DNA of 64,000 bases, from NCBI RefSeq assembly GCF_030704535.1, contig NC_081806.1, positions 6,015,501 through 6,079,500 of the forward strand, read 5' to 3'. Positions 37,101 through 45,800 of the stretch are shown piece by piece. Source of the DNA: Vitis vinifera. Its lineage: Eukaryota > Streptophyta > Magnoliopsida > Vitales > Vitaceae. The notes beneath the pieces are model-generated. The model ran no database searches, was not told where the DNA came from, and saw only the letters and a program-made list of their open reading frames with translations. Each line of letters opens with the position of its first letter. The first letter of the stretch is position 1. Both the position numbers and the translations under genes were made by a program.

Positions 37101-37197
37101 CTTGGATGATGAGGTCGACGAGAGAGGAACCCTCGAGGTCCGACGCACGCTTCACGAACTGCTCTATCGCCTGGGTTTCTCTCTGCTCTGCTCCCAT
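13126..37197 (-). CDS. CSN7: COP9 signalosome subunit 7 (CSN7), 8 exons over 24 kb
   Basis: Minus-strand exons are 37197-37039, 35821-35746, 31666-31578, 30592-30503, 25898-25854, 25760-25690, 17455-17317 and 13176-13126. All introns are GT-AG and the phases join to 239 codons. The N-terminus ([27 protein letters not shown]) and the blocks [57 protein letters not shown] and [12 protein letters not shown] match plant CSN7. This PCI-domain subunit belongs to the nuclear COP9 complex, which removes NEDD8 from cullins. Exon 7 ([20 protein letters not shown]) is the charged helical tail. Exon 8 is uncertain: in phase it gives only 16 residues (EANINIE...ILLV), while the neighbouring frame reads [11 protein letters not shown], like the normal CSN7 tail. 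The product is therefore shorter than the roughly 260-residue Arabidopsis protein. Introns of 1-8 kb are filled with transposons. Confidence 0.88.
13430..13488 (-). mobile_element. Minimal LINE-tail insertion with 20-bp target duplication
   Basis: AACTAGAGATAGACCAATAT (13430-13449) is repeated at 13469-13488 with one mismatch. The 19 bp between them read ATATTTTTTTTTGATAGAT, which on the minus strand is a ...TATC + oligo(A) tail. The same TATC-A(n) end is seen on the longer LINE copies in this window. It is best read as a LINE insertion truncated to almost nothing, inside CSN7 intron 7. Confidence 0.7.
14525..17110 (-). mobile_element. L1-type LINE relic (LINE-A), 5' truncated
   Basis: The 3' end is at about 14525-14590, where the minus strand reads CCTTGGTGCGCTTTTTTGGCG...TACAATTGCTTCTTATCCATC followed by an A-rich tail. 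Reverse-transcriptase blocks appear at 16100-16790 on the minus strand: LAPKVGGA...[30 protein letters not shown] and [21 protein letters not shown]. Further upstream, 16800-17100 encodes the end of the endonuclease ([23 protein letters not shown]). The frames are broken by stops and shifts. It lies in CSN7 intron 7 in the same orientation as the gene. Confidence 0.9.
16781..16911. repeat. Short direct duplication inside LINE-A
   Basis: The segment GAGCCACATATTTTCAAACC plus the next 20 bp (CTAAAAGGTGTAGGACC) occurs at about 16781 and again at about 16872, a period of about 91 bp. It duplicates the sequence encoding the end of the endonuclease region and adds to the inactivation. Confidence 0.75.
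17988..18298. mobile_element. Tourist-like MITE, 311 bp
   Basis: The left end GGCCTTGTTTGGGATAGCTTCTT is matched in inverse by the right end AAGAAGCTAATCCCAACAGGGCC. A 3-bp TTA flanks both sides (17985-17987 and 18299-18301), the target type of PIF/Harbinger elements. It is non-coding and sits in CSN7 intron 6. Confidence 0.85.
20104..20309 (-). mobile_element. Truncated LINE tail nested in LINE-B
   Basis: A T run followed by GATAGGAAAC (minus strand ...TATC + A tail) begins near 20116 and the copy extends to about 20295. Similar AAAAACACACAC sequences flank both sides (about 20104-20115 and 20296-20309), a probable target duplication. The 63-75 codon minus-strand ORFs here are low-complexity tail sequence, not genes. 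Confidence 0.65.
20890..21140 (-). repeat. 3' LTR of the copia relic
   Basis: On the minus strand it starts TGTTGGCAGA directly after the polypurine tract GAGGGGGAG and ends CCAACTCAACA, giving canonical TG...CA ends and a length of 251 bp. Confidence 0.85.
20890..24745 (-). mobile_element. Degenerate Ty1/copia retrotransposon, 5' LTR lost
   Basis: On the minus strand the order is a damaged gag zinc knuckle (about 24650), protease [10 protein letters not shown] (about 24390), integrase ([35 protein letters not shown], 23900-23320), reverse transcriptase ([20 protein letters not shown], 22540-22050) and RNase H ([49 protein letters not shown], 21630-21150). The polypurine tract at 21150-21141 and a 251-bp LTR follow. 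Many frameshifts are present, and the usual YVDD reads YVYD near 22080, so the active site is lost. No 5' LTR was found; the upper border joins LINE sequence near 24745. Confidence 0.9.
26066..27150 (-). mobile_element. LINE 3' fragment (LINE-C)
   Basis: The A-rich tail (T run at 26070-26080 on plus) is followed on the minus strand by the conserved 3' end (TTTGATGCACTCTTTTTGACGC). The ORF at 27066-26818 has the LINE C-terminal block [20 protein letters not shown]...[21 protein letters not shown]. The copy is truncated where the gypsy LTR begins near 27150. It is in CSN7 intron 4. Confidence 0.85.
27151..27480 (+). repeat. 5' LTR of gypsy element
   Basis: The block CCCAAGAAAGTAGTCAAGTC...AAAATATTTAAATTATCTAG...ACTTGAGACTTGTA is shared with the 3' copy at 29710. 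The start is placed by alignment with the 3' copy; the end is set by the primer-binding site. Confidence 0.75.
29058..29546 (+). pseudogene. gypsy integrase C-terminal ORF
   Basis: An open stretch of 162 codons carries [21 protein letters not shown], which includes the region of the third catalytic acidic residue; the usual Glu of DGQTE is Lys here (QTKAVN). [18 protein letters not shown] and KSPFAVVY follow. It ends with a [20 protein letters not shown] block typical of the region before the LTR. It is the longest intact piece of the deleted element and is not an independent gene. Confidence 0.85.
29710..29870 (+). repeat. Truncated 3' LTR of gypsy element
   Basis: It starts TGACATAGGACAGATAGTCCC after the polypurine tract and matches the first half of the 5' LTR through AAAGACATTAAAGG. 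It then passes into an unrelated AT-rich sequence. Confidence 0.75.
30783..31082 (+). mobile_element. TRIM (miniature LTR retrotransposon), 300 bp
   Basis: Two terminal direct repeats of 76 bp (30783-30858) and 73 bp (31010-31082) begin TGTTA and end AACA, and share AAATCCTACAA-CTTAAGCT and AAATTGGTT. The first is followed at once by TGGTATCAAAGG (30859-30870), an initiator-Met primer-binding site. The second is preceded by the purine tract AAGGAAGGG. Flanking 5-mers TTAAG and ATAAG are a near-perfect target duplication. There is no coding capacity. It lies in CSN7 intron 3. Confidence 0.88.
32585..32825 (+). mobile_element. Decayed TRIM copy
   Basis: It resembles the element at 30783: ACTTAAAACTTCTAGGAAAAATGGTTCTCCAACA, an ATCAAAGCAGG block where the primer site should be, TATTTCCCCAATTTATTAAGCCCA, then a second AATCTTTTAGGAAAATTGATAGTCCAA. 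The borders are approximate. It is in CSN7 intron 2. Confidence 0.6.
34395..34651. repeat. Tandem duplication, 134-bp period
   Basis: TGAAGAATCTTC-GAATTCTCC, TTGCTAACTC-AGACATTAA, CTTACTAGCAGCCTGATTGG and TTCTAGGAAAAAAA-TTGAGACTAG occur in the same order at 34395-34523 and 34529-34651, with few differences. It is non-coding and inside CSN7 intron 2. Confidence 0.85.
35266..35362 (-). mobile_element. Very short LINE-tail insertion with 19-bp target duplication
   Basis: CTTTTTACGAGTGCATCTA occurs at 35266-35284 and identically at 35344-35362. The 59 bp between start with a T run and contain TTTTGATAAGTAGACGCACAG, the minus-strand TATC + A-tail signature of the LINE family, then an (AT)n piece. 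It is a strongly 5'-truncated LINE copy in CSN7 intron 2. Confidence 0.8.
35499..35521. repeat. (GA)n microsatellite
   Basis: About 11 uninterrupted GA units, in CSN7 intron 2. Confidence 0.9.
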
Positions 37198-37295
37198 TTC
37201 CGTTTCAAAAGCCAAAAACACTGAGCAGTGGTTCGAAACAGAAAACTAAATGCTTCCAAAAGCGTGACAGCAAAAACGCTGCGTTTTAGGTGTGA

Positions 37296-37420
37296 TATAT
37301 ATTTACTTTTAATATTTTTAAATTTAAGGTAATTATTTTTTTTATTCCTCAGTTTTTTTTTCTCATTTTTAAAATCATTATCTTTTCATCAATACAATCT
37401 TTTACGAGTTCACGTATTTT

Positions 37421-37487
<67 letters not shown>

Positions 37488-37611
37488 CTTTTAATATTTT
37501 AAAATTTAAGGTAATAATTTTTTTTATTCCTCAGTTTTTTTTTTCTCATTTTTAAAATCATTATCTTTTCATCAATACAATCTTTTACGAGTTCATGTAT
37601 TTTTATATAAA
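37296..37611. repeat. 130-bp duplicated block flanking an (AT)n tract
   Basis: TATTTACTTTTAATATTTT...TTCCTCAGTTTTTTTTT...ATCATTATCTTTTCATCAAT...TCTTTTACGAGTTCA is present at about 37296-37427 and again at about 37479-37611, nearly identical. Between them, 37428-37484 is an (AT)n run. The block starts about 100 bp upstream of the CSN7 ATG, so it lies in the CSN7 promoter region. Confidence 0.9.
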
Positions 37612-37639
37612 ATTATCCTATTTTCCATTTTTTTTTAAA

Positions 37640-38340
37640 TCTATCTAAAAATTTTATTAAAACTCTTTTAACAAATCGTATAAGTTTCTTTTTAATGATT
37701 TAATAACCTAACCATGATTTGACCTAAAGTCATATTCAATTATTACGTGCAATTTGATATTAAGTTTTTTTCAAATATATATATTTAATAAACGTCTTTT
37801 TAATTTATATTTGTTTAATTGATGTAAAATAAAATAAAATCAATTATTTTATTTATTATCATATTTTATCATCAATTAAATATATAATAAGATAAATTAT
37901 ATGATATATTATTTCATTTTTTTTATTTTTATCCTATGCTTATAAAGTATAATAATCTCATATATAAAATATATATACATACCATACAATTATTTTTTTA
38001 TGTTAGGAAAACAAGTAATTTTAATTAAAATAAGTTAAATTTGTAGTTATATATATATATCATTTTATGTAATTAAAAACATAATATAATATTTTATTTA
38101 TAAATTTAAAAAAAAATTAATAAAAAAAAAAAAGTTCTTATCCTTCTGTAACGTAAAAATAATGAAAAAAAAAAACCGTCGAGAAAAAGGGTATAATCTA
38201 CACCGAGTTGATAATGAATTTATTATCGTAGTTATGTTATAAATGGAAACAGAAATTATTAAAAATGGAAAAACCTTGCACGAAGCCGATGTGAAGATGG
38301 AAGTGAACAAAATGGACTAAAATGCAAACGTGGAGGGTCG
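37640..38340. other. AT-rich spacer between CSN7 and oleosin
   Basis: CSN7 (minus) and oleosin (plus) are divergently transcribed from this interval. No further coding sequence was recognised. Confidence 0.5.
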
Positions 38341-38403
38341 AGATGGAGGGAGGCAGCGCCCACTGTTTGAAATATATTAGCAGTAACGAGGGATGAAGAT
38401 GAC

Positions 38404-38529
38404 CACGTCACACCTTGGCTGCATCACCGCTTAACTCCCTCTCTCTCCTCAACACATCCCAGATTACGTGTCCACCACCTACGCCCTTCTGTTCATGCAA
38501 ACCTGCATCAGACAAACACCACCCACGTG
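38404..38529 (+). promoter_or_regulatory. Oleosin upstream ABRE/RY motif cluster
   Basis: CACGTC (38404-38409), ACGTGTC (38466-38472, ABRE-type), CATGCA (38494-38499, RY core) and CACGTG (38524-38529) lie within 230 bp before the oleosin ATG. RY and ABRE elements are the usual sites for ABI3/FUS3 and ABI5-type factors in seed-oil-body genes. I do not see a convincing TATA box, so some motifs may fall in the 5' leader. Confidence 0.5.
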
Positions 38530-38634
38530 ACCCCCCCTTGCCTCTTTCTCACTACTCACCTCCACCACCTTCTCCTTCAAATCCTTCAACTCCCAAGTCC
38601 CACACTACCACCAACTACACCAGTTTGATCCGAA

Positions 38635-39036
38635 ATGGCTCATCAAGACCAGCCTCAGAAAACCCAGCTTTCTTATCAGCTCATCAAGACCTCAACCGCA
38701 GCCACCATCGGCGGCTCCTGCATGGTTCTCTCCGGCCTCACCCTCGCCGGGACCGTGATCGCCCTGGTGGTGGCCACGCCGCTGCTGGTGATATTCAGCC
38801 CTGTGCTGGTGCCGGCGGCCATAACGGTGTTCTTAGCGGCAAGTGGGCTGGTGGCGTCGGGAGGATTTGGAGTGAGCGCAGTGTCGGTGTTTTTATGGCT
38901 ATACAAATACGTAAGGGGACAGCACCCAGTTGGTGCAGACAGGCTGGATCGCGCACGAGACAAGCTGACGGGCAAGGCCATGGAGGTGAAGGAGCGGGCG
39001 GCAGAGCAGATTGGCACTAGAGGAACGCAGGGTTGA
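38635..39036 (+). CDS. OLE: Oleosin, low-molecular-weight type
   Basis: An intronless ORF of 133 codons. The long hydrophobic hairpin covers about residues 23-90 and contains the proline knot [12 protein letters not shown] at 49-60, matching PX5SPX3P, the signature of oleosins. These proteins coat and stabilise seed and pollen oil bodies, with the knot turning in the lipid core. The N-terminus is short and polar ([14 protein letters not shown]), and the C-terminus is an amphipathic charged helix ([24 protein letters not shown]). The length fits the low-molecular-weight class without the C-terminal insertion of larger oleosins. The ATG has an A at -3 (GAAATGG). The overlapping 201-codon ORF starting at 38415 is a frame shadow. 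An AATAAA at 39214 lies about 178 bp past the stop. Confidence 0.96.
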   Translation: MAHQDQPQKTQLSYQLIKTSTAATIGGSCMVLSGLTLAGTVIALVVATPLLVIFSPVLVPAAITVFLAASGLVASGGFGVSAVSVFLWLYKYVRGQHPVGADRLDRARDKLTGKAMEVKERAAEQIGTRGTQG

Positions 39037-39213
39037 TGTTGCAGGTTCCTGGAAGCCACTGTCATGGAAGAAGGAAGGGATTTGGGTGTTGTGTTTGTAA
39101 TAATTTGTTCTAGGTCTGTTTCTTCCTGAAGTACTAGTTTATGTTTTATGTAGTGTCTGTGTTTGTCTTCTGTGTTCATGTTCCTCTGTGATGTATGCTT
39201 ATGAATTATTTTC

Positions 39214-39219
39214 AATAAA
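39214..39219 (+). terminator. Oleosin poly(A) signal
   Basis: Canonical AATAAA about 178 bp downstream of the oleosin stop codon, in the correct orientation. Confidence 0.55.
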
Positions 39220-39803
39220 ACAAAAATCCAGGGTGCAAATTTCTTCTGAAGTATCAGGAGAAAGTCTGGTGGGTTTAACTTCGTACTCCTGCTATTCAAA
39301 AGTGATTTAAAATAGGCATATATCGAATCAACTTAGCTTTTGGGCAATGGAACGGCGGGGGCGGCAGCCACAATCATGATGCGGTAACTAAAAAATTGAA
39401 AACACTCATGAACTATGGTGCAATTTAAAAATAAAAAATTACCACTTGATTTAGTCATCCAATGATTGAACCCCTTCCATTCTTGGGTTTTTTACCCCAC
39501 TGAATTTGTGTCACATTAGTGTCTTACCGCGTTAGAAACAAAGCCCGTAAAAAATGTAACAGAGCGATATGGGATGATCAAAACCCCGTAATAATTGCTT
39601 CAAATCGAAAACAGAATAATTCTCTCCGCCATTCATTTCGACTCCTCAACGTATTACCGATGATTTTATGTTGGCTTGTCTATGCCCACAAGATGTCATG
39701 AACATAAACGAAGAATAGAAATCCAAATGTCTACTTATTGAATCGAAGGATGACTGGATCAAATTAAAACTTCTGAAGGGGAAATCCATAGTGGGCTTCT
39801 TCC

Positions 39804-42800
39804 TTAGTAGGGTCCCTCAAGTTTCTTTGAAATTGCGATGACATTGAAGTTGATCGAGTCCGGATTTTTTTGGATTATACCCTGTATGACCTTGGCTGCA
39901 TCCTGTGATGAAACAAGATCCAGAGTCACATATACACAAAACCCAAAGCTCAATGGAATACAGCAACGTACAGGATCAAAGCTGTGGGCTAAAAGTAAAC
40001 AGGACGAATGAATAGACTGTAAAACCCGAGTGGATCTACTCAGGCTGCAGCTTCAGCCCTGCCCAATCACAAACGAGGCCAAGAAAGCTAGGAGCCTAGG
40101 AACTTCAGAATGGGTAAAGGGTAGATTGGGGGTATTGGCTTATCCAACTGAAACCCAACCCCTTTTATGCGGACTTGAAAAAGCATTTTTAATTCAGAAC
40201 GGGCAATCACATTAGTTTTTTTCTTTTTTTTTTGGATTTGAGTCAGTAGCTTCAACGCCAGCAAAAATCCAATCCTATGCTCCACAAACACAAGCTCACC
40301 CCCAAGGTGGGATTGATTCCTGAATGTGCTTGAGCTCTAGCCCTTACTGATTGGTTAGAGGATGTTTCATCAACTTCCAACTTAAAATTAAAGCATTGTT
40401 CTTATAAAATTCTATAACAGCGAAAGCCTTTCTAGTATCACTTTGCCAACTAGAATTACATCTGAAGGATAGATGAAAATGTTTACCTGCAATAAGGTAC
40501 TGGGCGAGGATGGACCATGTGATACTGCTCCTGACTTCCGTCCATCAAGTTCATAAAGTTCTCCTACAAAACATGTTTTTATTTATATTTAGATAAACAA
40601 AAAAGAGCATTGTAAACCTGGATTAGGATCAATTAGCTGCAACATACTGCTAAAAGAACGAAAGGACAAAATTTAATTTTATGGAAAAGTATGTACCATC
40701 CACACATGAGAAGCAGATAAAATGAGCATCCGCATTAGTTGAAGCCTGTCAAGAGAAATTTGCAAAACTTCATAAGCACCAGCTGTCCAAATAAGTTGGT
40801 TGGGATGATAGAACAAGTTGCTATTATCATTGAGTAGTGATTTATGATGTTCATAGAAACAGTACTGAAAAGTTCTTATTTAAATTCAATGTCAATGTAA
40901 GTTTAGCAGCCTTAAACCTTTCTAGAATAACAATACCACATCTTCAAACAGTTGATGAGGAATTAAGGAACCTCATCTCTAGAGGGCATGTTTTGCTTTT
41001 CACCTCTTCATATAGGTGGAATGAGCAGTCATTTAAAGGGTCCAGCCATGATATAACAGACCAAAACTGAATGCAGAGAAGCAACACATTTTTTTTGGAA
41101 TCCTCTAATTCTTTTTCAATTCCAGAAAGCACCGTAGATGATATCTTTAACATTTTCAGCCAACAAGGGATTTGGAAGGATGCATGAAGTGTTTAACACA
41201 ACTGGGTTCAGAAAGAAAAGAATCCAACTTAATTAAATATACAAAGAATCCAAAGTTACAACTAGTATTATGCCTTCTTTTGTTAGGTGCCTTTTAATGC
41301 ATATCATTTTATTTGCCATCAAATTAAAAAGAAAAAAATAATGTGTACATAAAATTCAAAATTGATCTCAGGTCATATTTAATATCTTTGTTCAAATGTT
41401 GAAGAAATAAAAGCTAATATGGCCATACTATAATTGAATCCCACCAGTCAATAGCAGTAGTAAAATAATACAATCCTGCCAAAACCCTGTGCACATGTTT
41501 TTCAGTACCAAATTGACATTTCTATGTGATGTCACATGCAATTTATCCAGTTACTTTTAGCCCAAGATTGGGTAACTAACATGGATTTGAAGAAAAAAGA
41601 GACAATTCAAACTCAAGAAGTGGATTGTTAAGTTATTGGTGGCTTTAATTAGAAAATGAATCCAATTTTTAAGCACTAAGGAGCAGAGGCAATGGTTCCT
41701 ATTCTTTTACAAGTAATTTAAAAAAACATGGGACTATTGGAAATACTCCATACAACATAACCGTTTACTAATGTCAAGAATAAGTAGAACTAGGAAATAG
41801 TGTATGATCAAAATTCTTCAAATAGAAAATAAATAAACAATCAATCAAAAAAGCATAGGCCAAAAAAAAGGAATGAAAAATGGCTCTATTGATTTTAAGC
41901 ATGGGGGGAGAGTCGCCCAAAGTTACAACCCTTTGTCTACGGAGATTTGTTGGAGAGAGATGGGAGAAGGTACCGTTCTCACTTTTCAGAAGCTTCCGCA
42001 GGAGAGGGAAGATCCAGGGGCAAGCAGCCAGGCATGGAAGGCTATGGAGATGCATCAGGGGACACAGGTTGGTTGTCGGCCAATGAGGAGGCTCTACTGG
42101 CTTGAGTGGCTAAATTCCAGGTTTGCCCTTTTCTTTTGCTTCTTCAAGGGATAGGGATCCTTCTTGTTTTCCTTCTTTAGGAGGCTTTCAATGGTGGGAA
42201 TTTGAGGAGATCTGAAAGCAGGGTGATTCTTATGGTTAGGTCTTCTAGGGGTTAAAATGTTTTGTCGGGGGCCAGTCTAAAGGATTGACAATTATGATGG
42301 ACGTTCAAGCAAAGAAAGCAATAAAGGAAAGAGTGGGCGGAAGTTAGTTTCCATTTGTCAATGAAGTTAAGGATTTTATCTTGGAGGTAGAAGTCAACAA
42401 AGATTTGCTTGAGGGTGGGGGTTAAGAACACCAGCCTTTTTCATAAATGGCTAATGCTCACAAAAGAATGAACTTCATGGCTAGAGTCAGAGTGAATGGG
42501 ACCTAGCATTCTGAGGATGTAGATATAAAAGAGGGGGTTGCAAATGTCTTTAGTAGCTTATTTTCCAAGGCAAGAGACCAAAGTCCTAGTATCAGTGGGA
42601 TGTCTTTCACTCTTTTATAGAGTGTGGAGATTTAAGGAGTTTGGAGATTCCTTTCTTAGAAGAGGAAATGTTTTTTGCCTTGCCCAGCTTGAGTGGGAAT
42701 AAAGCTCCCAAGCTAGATAGGTTCACTATGGCTTTTTGACAAAGAATTTGTTAAGCTTGAGGTCATGGGACTTTTTAGTGAATTTTTTGCTTGAGGTCAT

Positions 42801-45800
42801 GGGATTTTTTAGTGAGTTTTTTTAGGGCAACTCCTTTATTGTTAGTTTAAATGCTACTTTCTTGGTTTTAATCCCAAAAAACAAGGGGGTCAAAGGATTT
42901 GAAAGACTTCAAACCCATTAGTTTGGTGGGAGGGTTATACAAGTTGTAAGCCAAGGTGTTGGTAAGCACATTGAAGAGGGTAATAGGCAAAGTTGTTTCT
43001 AATGTTCATCATGCTTTGTTGAGGGTAGACAAATTTCAGATGTGGCTCTTATAGTAAATGAGACCATTGACTCAAGGCTCAAGGGTAACTCCCTCGAGGT
43101 TATTTGTCAACTTGACATTGAGAAAAAGCTTAAGACCATGTAGATTGGAGTTTCTTATTAGCAATCATAGATAAAATAAGCTTCAACCAGAAATGGGTGG
43201 GATGGGTGAAATGGTGTCTATCTCCTGCTAGTTTCTCTATTTTGATCAACGGGACTCCCATAGATTTTTTTCATAGCTCTAAGGGCCTAAGGCAAGGAAA
43301 TCCCTCTCCCCTTATTCATTCGCTTTGGTCATGGAGGCTCTCATTCGTTTATTAATGAAGGCTAGGGAAGGAGATTTCATTTTTGACTTCAAGGTGAGAT
43401 AGAGGGGTCGTAAGGGTGTTGAGATGACTCACCTCCTTTATGCTAATGACTATTATTTTTCTATCAAACTAGCTAAGAGCAATTGTTTTTCCTAAACTAG
43501 GCTCTCATATGGTTTAAGGCAATTTTTGGGTTAAAAATCAATATGGAGAATAGTGAGTTTATCCCAGTTGGGATGATAGATGATGAGGAAGTGTTGGCTT
43601 TTGAGTTAGGATGTAGGATGAGGGAGCTTCCTTCCATGTTTTTGGCATTTCCTTTGGGTGTGCCTTTGAAGTTGCCGATAGTTTGGGATGTGGTGGAGGA
43701 GAGATTTTAGAAAAGGGTTGTCCCTACAAAAGAGATAGTATTTGTCGAAAGGGGGGAAGACTCACTTTGATAAAGAACACTTTGTCAACCATATTGATCT
43801 ATTGTATACTAGTGATTTCAAGAAAGGTGAGTTTAAGACGTTTGAAGATTTAACGAGACTTCCTATGGGGGTGGGGCGAAGCTCTTGGGAAAAAACCTCA
43901 TCTAGTCAATTAGTCTTCAAGTTGCAAACCTAAAGAAAAATGAAGGCTCTGAAATTAACAATCTATTTATCTTAAATTCTGCTCCTTTAGGCTAGAGGGA
44001 TTGGAGATTTGCCTCAAAAAATGAACCTTTATGGAAGTGGGTTATTAAAGTTTAGGGGAGAAGAGGGATGTTGGTGCTCTGGTTTTGGTGTATGATAGTT
44101 GAAGGCTACAAGGACGAGAGGCTTTTAAAAGTAGAGCTCACTTTATTATAGGGGATGACAGTAGTGTAAAGTTTTGGTTGGATAGGGAGTGTGGTGACTC
44201 CCCTTTGAGAGACTCCTTCCCCACCTTATATGCTATAGCTAGTTCGAAAGACATGAGTAGCAGATGCATGGGAGTAGATAATGGACAGGGATCTTTAGAG
44301 ACCTTGCTTTTTGAGGCAATTTCATGATTGGGAATTAGAGATGGTGGAGACCTTTCTGAGGACCCTTCAAAAGCATATAGTGAGATGGGGTACAAAGGAT
44401 AGAATAGCCTAGTTGGAGTCTAAAAGTGGTAAAGTTCAGTCAAGTGTTTCTACCCCTTTTTGGAGCCAAGGGGTTCAAAGCCTTTTTCAACTAGTAATGT
44501 TTAGAACCCATGGATTCTATGGGAAACATCATAGGGAAGGATTTTGACTTTCGATTAATTGAAAAAGTTAGGTATGTCTATAATGAACAGATATTGCATG
44601 TGTAAGCAGGAAGAAGAATTGATTGATTATATTCTTCTACATTCTGTTTTAGAAAGCATGTTGTGGCAGTGGGTCTTTTCCACGTTTGGGATAGCTTGGA
44701 TGATCCATTCTTCAACAAGAGTGATGTTGCTTAGCTGGAAGGGGTCTATGTTGGGAAGAAAAGGAGGAGAGCATGGACAATAGCCCGTTTGTGTTTATTT
44801 TGGGCAATCCAGAGAGCTAAATTGAAGGGCTTGTGATAATGTGGAACATTCAAAGCAAGTGTTCAAATCATTATTTATGTGGAACTTTTTGGATTGTGTA
44901 AGACACTGTATAAAGGAGACACTTATATCTATGGTGGATTTTGTTGATTAGTTGAGTTTGGGGAGGTTGGAGATGGAATTGTGTCTCTTTTTTTGTTCTT
45001 TGAGTTTAGCACCCTTTGTATACTCATTGTGTACTTTGATGTGCCTCATTGTAGCTCTTTCTGTACATTTTCATTCTTAAATAGGACAAAATAACAACAG
45101 TTTTTTTGTTATTAGGCTCACTAATGAATAAAAAATCTTAGGTATTTATATGAAAGCCATAGGGTTTTTAGGTTGCATCTAAATAGAAACCCTTGTTATT
45201 TAAAAAAAAAAAAATTCTAGAATTTTAAAATAATTGTACATGAGAAAATTGCTCGGGGCACTTGAGAGCATCCAACAGAAGATTATTCATTATATCTTTG
45301 GGGGTTTAATTATTTGGATTCTAGTGAGCACAATCATGTTATATTGGAAATCTGTTGTTTGTGTGAATAAGAGGTGCTAGTTGAGGCATGAGGACTGAGG
45401 AGCAAAAAAAAAAAACCACAAGACCACAACTTATCCCCTAGAGTTGTCTAAAGCTAAATTTTAATGGATGCTCTTTAGGATATCCATGGAAGGTGATTGT
45501 GTCAGATTGGAAATCTGCTTGCTGTATGAATAGGAGTAGCAAGGTGAGGCATATCAGGTGCAAAACAAATCACAGCAGCAAAACCCCACCCCTGGGTTGT
45601 CCACAGCTATATCTTAACGGTTGCTGCTTTGGGAACCTAGGTTGGGTAGGTATATGGGTAGATAGAGTGGCCACTATATAAACAATGCAGGTAGGGATAT
45701 CAGAGTTTTCTCCAAGCCTACCAAGCAAGGGCTAGCTATAGGGGCAGAGTTGCTAGCTTCGCTATAAGGTCTGGCTGCTTCAATGAGCTTCAACAATATC

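Noticed and set aside
38415..39020. 201-codon ORF overlapping the oleosin
   Set aside because: Pro/Ser/Arg-rich alternative-frame reading. The oleosin frame has the proline knot and hydrophobic hairpin.
38676..39299. 207-codon minus-strand ORF opposite the oleosin
   Set aside because: Antisense shadow produced by the GC-rich oleosin codons; no recognisable domain.
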